The notes under the pieces are model-generated. The model was given only the letters and a program-made list of their open reading frames with translations. It was not told the DNA's origin and made no database searches. Position numbers and translations under genes: made by a program. From assembly GCA_948146395.1 (NCBI GenBank), contig OX411547.1, positions 32,716,614 to 32,780,613 on the forward strand: a DNA stretch of 64,000 nucleotides, in the 5' to 3' direction. Source of the DNA: Fragum whitleyi (taxonomy: Eukaryota > Mollusca > Bivalvia > Cardiida > Cardiidae). The first letter of the stretch is position 1; every line of letters starts with the position of its first letter. Below, one piece after another: positions 60,524 to 64,000 of the stretch.

Positions 60524-60885
60524 TATATCACAGATGCTTGCATTTCTTTCTTTAGGAAAGTGTATTGTCACTCATCACATATTGACACCACAAAATCTAA
60601 GTCTGGATGAAAATTGGGACCATTTTAGAGTCACCACTGCCTATCAATGAATCAATGACCAACTAAATCATTCATTTAAAACAGAAGTTAACATCCACAT
60701 GTACAATTATTATCAACATCCAATAATTGTAGGCAAAGGTCTTTAGGCGACTAAAATCTTGAATTAACTAAAATGAAATTTTGTGTCCACTACAATATAT
60801 TTTCAAAATTAAAATGTAAACAGAAGCAAACTGCCTTATGTTGGAATTGAGTGCATATTGTCTACATTCCTTTATATGTATAGAT

Positions 60886-60955
60886 GGCTCAGCCCAAAAC
60901 AGTGGTAAATGCCCATATGTTTATAGGCAGTTACAACTGTTTTGTGCTGAGCCAT
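60886..60955. repeat. Short hairpin MITE, GCTCAG type
   Basis: GGCTCAGCCCAAAACAGTGG to CAACTGTTTTGTGCTGAGCC, about 70 bp. Confidence 0.8.
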
Positions 60956-60961
60956 CAAATT

Positions 60962-61212
60962 ATGACCTGTTAGGCAAAATGGGATCATCTGGCTAGTGGG
61001 TAAAGTGTCAACCTTAGTTGTACTGCACAGGCTGACTAGGGTTGAAACAATTCACTTAAATGATTTTCTGATTCTAGAGTGATCATTCTGTATGAATGTA
61101 TTTTTGAAATGTAACCTCTTGTTGATATGTCCTTGAACAAATCTCTTTTTCGAAAATTCATTTCGCGTAGTTCCCAGATTGTCCTTTTTTTGTGTGATGG
61201 GTCACATATTAA
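60962..61212. repeat. Dispersed repeat R (copy beside exon 1)
   Basis: GTGGGTAAAGTGTCAACCTT, GAAATGTAACCTCTTGTTGA, AATCTCTTTTTCGAAAATTC. Flanks exon 1 on the far side from the copy at 60175. Confidence 0.7.
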
Positions 61213-61732
61213 TTCCATTATTTCACACAAATGGATTTATGGCTCATTATATATTACCGTTGATAATTCTTTTATATTGCTACTTTAGTTTCTTTCAGCT
61301 TAGTGTAAAAAATTTTGGATGCCTGTAACCAAAAAGTGCACTTTGATTAAGAGATATGAAAGCATGACAGTACTCTTTTTGTAAATGAACAAAAGAAACG
61401 TATTTAAGAGCTTCCTTGTTCAGGGCATATTTTCCCTGTAAAAACTTTCCTTGCAAGATTTTAAATTCCTTTAAGGAAGAAGTTTTTTACCCTATCTACT
61501 ACCAATATAACACAACAGATAATACATGGTGTGCTATACCTGTATGGTTCCATAAGCCCGGCTAAAGCTCAGACGGTAATGCATTAGGCTCGACCAACTT
61601 TTTCTATCTGACATTTGACAAAATTAATTGTGAAATGAATTATTTTTTTCCACCACAAGGCGTATGATAAGAAATATGCCTAAGTGGGATGAGCAGTTGG
61701 TGGCTTGGATGAAATGTGGTAATGCATTAGTG

Positions 61733-61820
61733 TGAAAAACGCCAGGAATCATGGGTAGTAGCTTCATACAGCCTCCATGATAATGTTGAAAATGACATTA
61801 AGCCCCATACAAACAAACAA
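61733..61820 (+). mobile_element. tRNA-derived SINE fragment, opposite orientation
   Basis: GCCAGGAATCATGGGTAG and TTAAGCCCCATACAAACAAA match the complement of the SINE body and tail. The only copy I find in this orientation, and it lies outside the AGAP coding span. Confidence 0.5.
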
Positions 61821-61885
61821 CCTGAAAAGCTTCCTGTAGCAGTTCATTACAACAATTTCTCAATCAGCTATTGCATCAATTCGAT

Positions 61886-61958
61886 GGCTCAACACTTAAC
61901 AGCCGTAACCACCTATGAACATAATTATAGGCAGTTACAAGTATTTCATACTGAGCCA
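61886..61958. repeat. Short hairpin MITE, GCTCAG type, diverged
   Basis: GGCTCAACACTTAACAGCCG to TACAAGTATTTCATACTGAGCC-like right arm. Pairing is imperfect. Confidence 0.65.
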
Positions 61959-62891
61959 TTGATCTGCACAAAGAACCATAAATAAGAAAAGAGATATACT
62001 CTTTAACATCCATTTCATGTCCTCTGTTATGCCTTACAGGGTTCGACACCGACTAATCTATGAGTAAAGGGTCCTTGGACTCCAAAGCTACTTAATCAAG
62101 GAGTCGAGGCTCAAAGCAAGGAATCCAAATTTCATAACAGGGAGAACTTTGTGGAAAAGAGATTGCTTTTTAAAGGCATTTTTTTTTCCACAAGTTTCTT
62201 CTATTCAAAAGAGATGGTTTTCTTTAAAAATACTACCAGATGCAAGCAAATGTTACCTTCAACTATTTCGATAGTGAAAAAGATGTACAGTTTTGACAAG
62301 GATTTAAAAAGAAACTGTTCCTAGTATTGATTGATTATAATGTTTTATTAAAATATTCTTGTCCTAACAAGGGAGTCTATGGGACTCATTACTTACAAAA
62401 ACTTATTAAGGAGTTCCAGTAGATAAACACGGAGTCTCAGACTCATAGACTCCCCTTAGTGTCAAACCCTGAAATAGTTTCACAGAAAAAGCAAATTTGT
62501 CAAAGATGTTTAAAGTGCTGATAGGCCTGTATTGGAAGGAATCTTCTCCATCTAAAATATTGCAGGAAATTCAGTAAAAATCTCCACTAGGTAGATGACT
62601 GTAAATTTGACAAATTGATTTTGCAGGATAAATCAAAAGACTCATGATTACTTTATCATGTTTTATATCTCTCTTAGAAAGGATCAAATCATTAACAAAA
62701 TTACCCAACTAATAATAACTCAAAGGCAGGCAGGCTTTTTTCCCATGAAAATGTTTCAGAACTGATAAGTCTTTAAGTACTGACATAAATTCGACAATAT
62801 CCATCAGTAATTTTCAAAATACTAGACAAGGTTGTGCTGTATCATGGCAATTATAACTTACAGAAGGTTTATCTTCAGACTTACATCAGGG

Positions 62892-63126
62892 CCCAAGGTT
62901 ATAAAACTTTTCTCAGGCTCAGGCTCAATTTTCTCAAATTTTAAATAAAAAAAATGCATGAAAATAAAAGGTGATATTAATAAGTTGTTATTTATAACAA
63001 CTTATTAATATCACCTTTTATGTTAATCAATTAAGATGAGTATTTAAACAGAATTATTAGGCTTTAATCTCAAATTGAAATTTGAGAATTTTTTTTAGCC
63101 TGAGAAAAGTTTAACAACCTCGGACC
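62892..63126. repeat. Palindromic MITE with 26-bp central hairpin (copy 2)
   Basis: CCAAGGTTATAAAACTTTTC at the left, complement with AACAACCTCGG at the right. The centre at 62965-63020 is a perfect 26-bp stem and 4-nt loop (TTTA). Sister of 1687-1920. Confidence 0.87.
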
Positions 63127-63415
63127 CAGAAATTTGATTGTGATTTAGAGATTCAAAGTGGTAGACCTAGAAGGCAAGTGACCTTAATTAAAATTTGAAA
63201 AAAAAAAACAATTTAAGCTCAAGTGTTTTTTATTTGGAATATCATTGTTACATTGTTTATTACAATGATATTTAATATTGAGCTACTTCAAATATTATTT
63301 CATATTGTATATTAAAGTAGCATATCTTTCTGAATCGTGACTAGCTTTACTGTAGAGATTTTTTTCATAATTTGCTCACTGACTTAGAGTCACAGGACAA
63401 AAATCAGATTAACAT

Positions 63416-63644
63416 TTAACCCTTTCCTGTTTTACAAAATTTTGGACCTGTCCAATTTCAAAGGTTTTGCAGACAAAAATTTAAAGTGGATTTAATTTGA
63501 AAAATAACCATTCTGTATGGTAGAAAATAGTGTGGAAAAAGAAGAAATTGCTTGTCAGAAGCAATTTCTTCTTTTTTCACAATGTTTTCTCAATCATAAA
63601 ATCACAGACACGTAAAAATCAGGGATGAAACAAGAAAGGGTTAT
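63416..63644. repeat. TTAA-type hairpin MITE (copy 4, inverted)
   Basis: TTAACCCTTTCCTGTTTTAC at the left corresponds to the right end of copies 1-3. The hairpin AGAAATTGCTTGTCAGAAGC is followed by the other end AGGGATGAAACAAGAAAGGG. Confidence 0.8.
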
Positions 63645-64000
63645 ATAATCCACAGTTGAAAAGAAGAGAATTTTGTTTTCAAAATTTATATCAACCAAAT
63701 ATTATTAAATAGTTTGAGATAATTATGTTAAACACAGAAGAATGAAACAAACTACAAGTATTTATAATTGCCACAAAAGGTGCAGAATAATATAGCAATG
63801 AAACACAACAATATAAAATCCACAATTTTCCACAAAACACTGCTGGAATTTAAGAAAAACAATTCTGTAATGGATAATTCCACGTATAATAAGCATCCCC
63901 AACAAACAGATCAATATGCAAGATAGGATCCAATATTCAATTGTGCATCTCCATAAAGCTCAATGAAAATCCATGCCTTGTATAGGTGAAGCTACTTAAC

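Larger units (their letters stand above)
57245..57985. other. AGAP intron 2
   Basis: 741 bp. Contains a GACCTTGACC repeat (57480-57670), a TTAA MITE (57672-57901) and a short hairpin TTATGCCCCGA / GCAGGGGCATAA (57907-57940). Confidence 0.65.
60524..64000. other. Sequence upstream of AGAP exon 1
   Basis: Presumed 5' untranslated and promoter region of this AGAP transcript, or intron of a longer isoform. No obvious TATA box or CpG-rich segment. Repeats: a hairpin at 60886, repeat R at 60962, a reversed SINE piece at 61733, a hairpin at 61886, a palindromic MITE at 62892 and a TTAA MITE at 63416. Nothing recognised in 61215-61730, 61960-62890, 63130-63410 and 63650-64000. Confidence 0.5.

Noticed and set aside
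58764..59567. ORFs with [19 protein letters not shown] repeated products
   Set aside because: Translations of the ~170-bp repeat unit; the repetition follows the DNA repeat and both strands are open.

Overview
This is a stretch of animal nuclear genome, AT-rich, intron-rich and dense in repeats. The organism is most likely a marine bivalve mollusc. That rests on the repeat set (tRNA-derived SINEs, elements ending in a short hairpin after GACG/GACA microsatellite, tandem blocks of about 170 bp), which resembles what I know of bivalve genomes. I ran no database search.

Two protein-coding units are well supported. The first fills almost the whole window on the minus strand. It is an AGAP-type gene (Arf GTPase-activating protein with GTPase-like, PH and ankyrin domains; centaurin-gamma family). 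Eleven exons between 60523 and 3713 encode a start methionine, the full GTPase-like domain and a long Ser/Pro/Lys/Gln-rich linker, about 431 residues in all. Every exon junction agrees in phase. The PH, ArfGAP and ankyrin exons must lie left of position 1. The introns are very large: 14.2 kb between exons 3 and 4, 17.3 kb between exons 5 and 6, and 13.2 kb between exons 10 and 11.

The second unit lies inside AGAP intron 3, on the opposite strand. It is an apparently complete 7.48-kb DNA transposon (45124-52604) with a 24-bp perfect terminal inverted repeat (TIR) and a 4-bp target duplication, CCAC. It carries an intact five-exon gene for an 823-residue DDD-type transposase-like protein, preceded by an overlapping small ORF. 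Both ends hold clusters of a TCATTACCGTTAC motif, and three of its introns each carry a copy of the same ~260-bp repeat. It is nested in an older repeat whose intact relatives elsewhere in the window serve as the empty site. This is the best candidate for a little-described system here.

By region: 1-3.7 kb, intron after exon 11 with SINEs and a palindromic MITE. 3.8-17 kb, intron 10 with SINEs, MITEs and a hairpin-ended array at 13.5-15 kb. 17-24.4 kb, six closely spaced exons. 24.4-41.7 kb, intron 5 with a 15-unit tandem array of 168-bp period, a mariner-like element and a pogo-like element. 41.7-43 kb, two GTPase-like exons. 43-57 kb, intron 3 with the transposon and two unrecognised coding remnants. 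57-60.5 kb, exons 3 to 1. 60.5-64 kb, upstream sequence with more MITEs.

I find no convincing rRNA gene, functional tRNA gene or CRISPR array.
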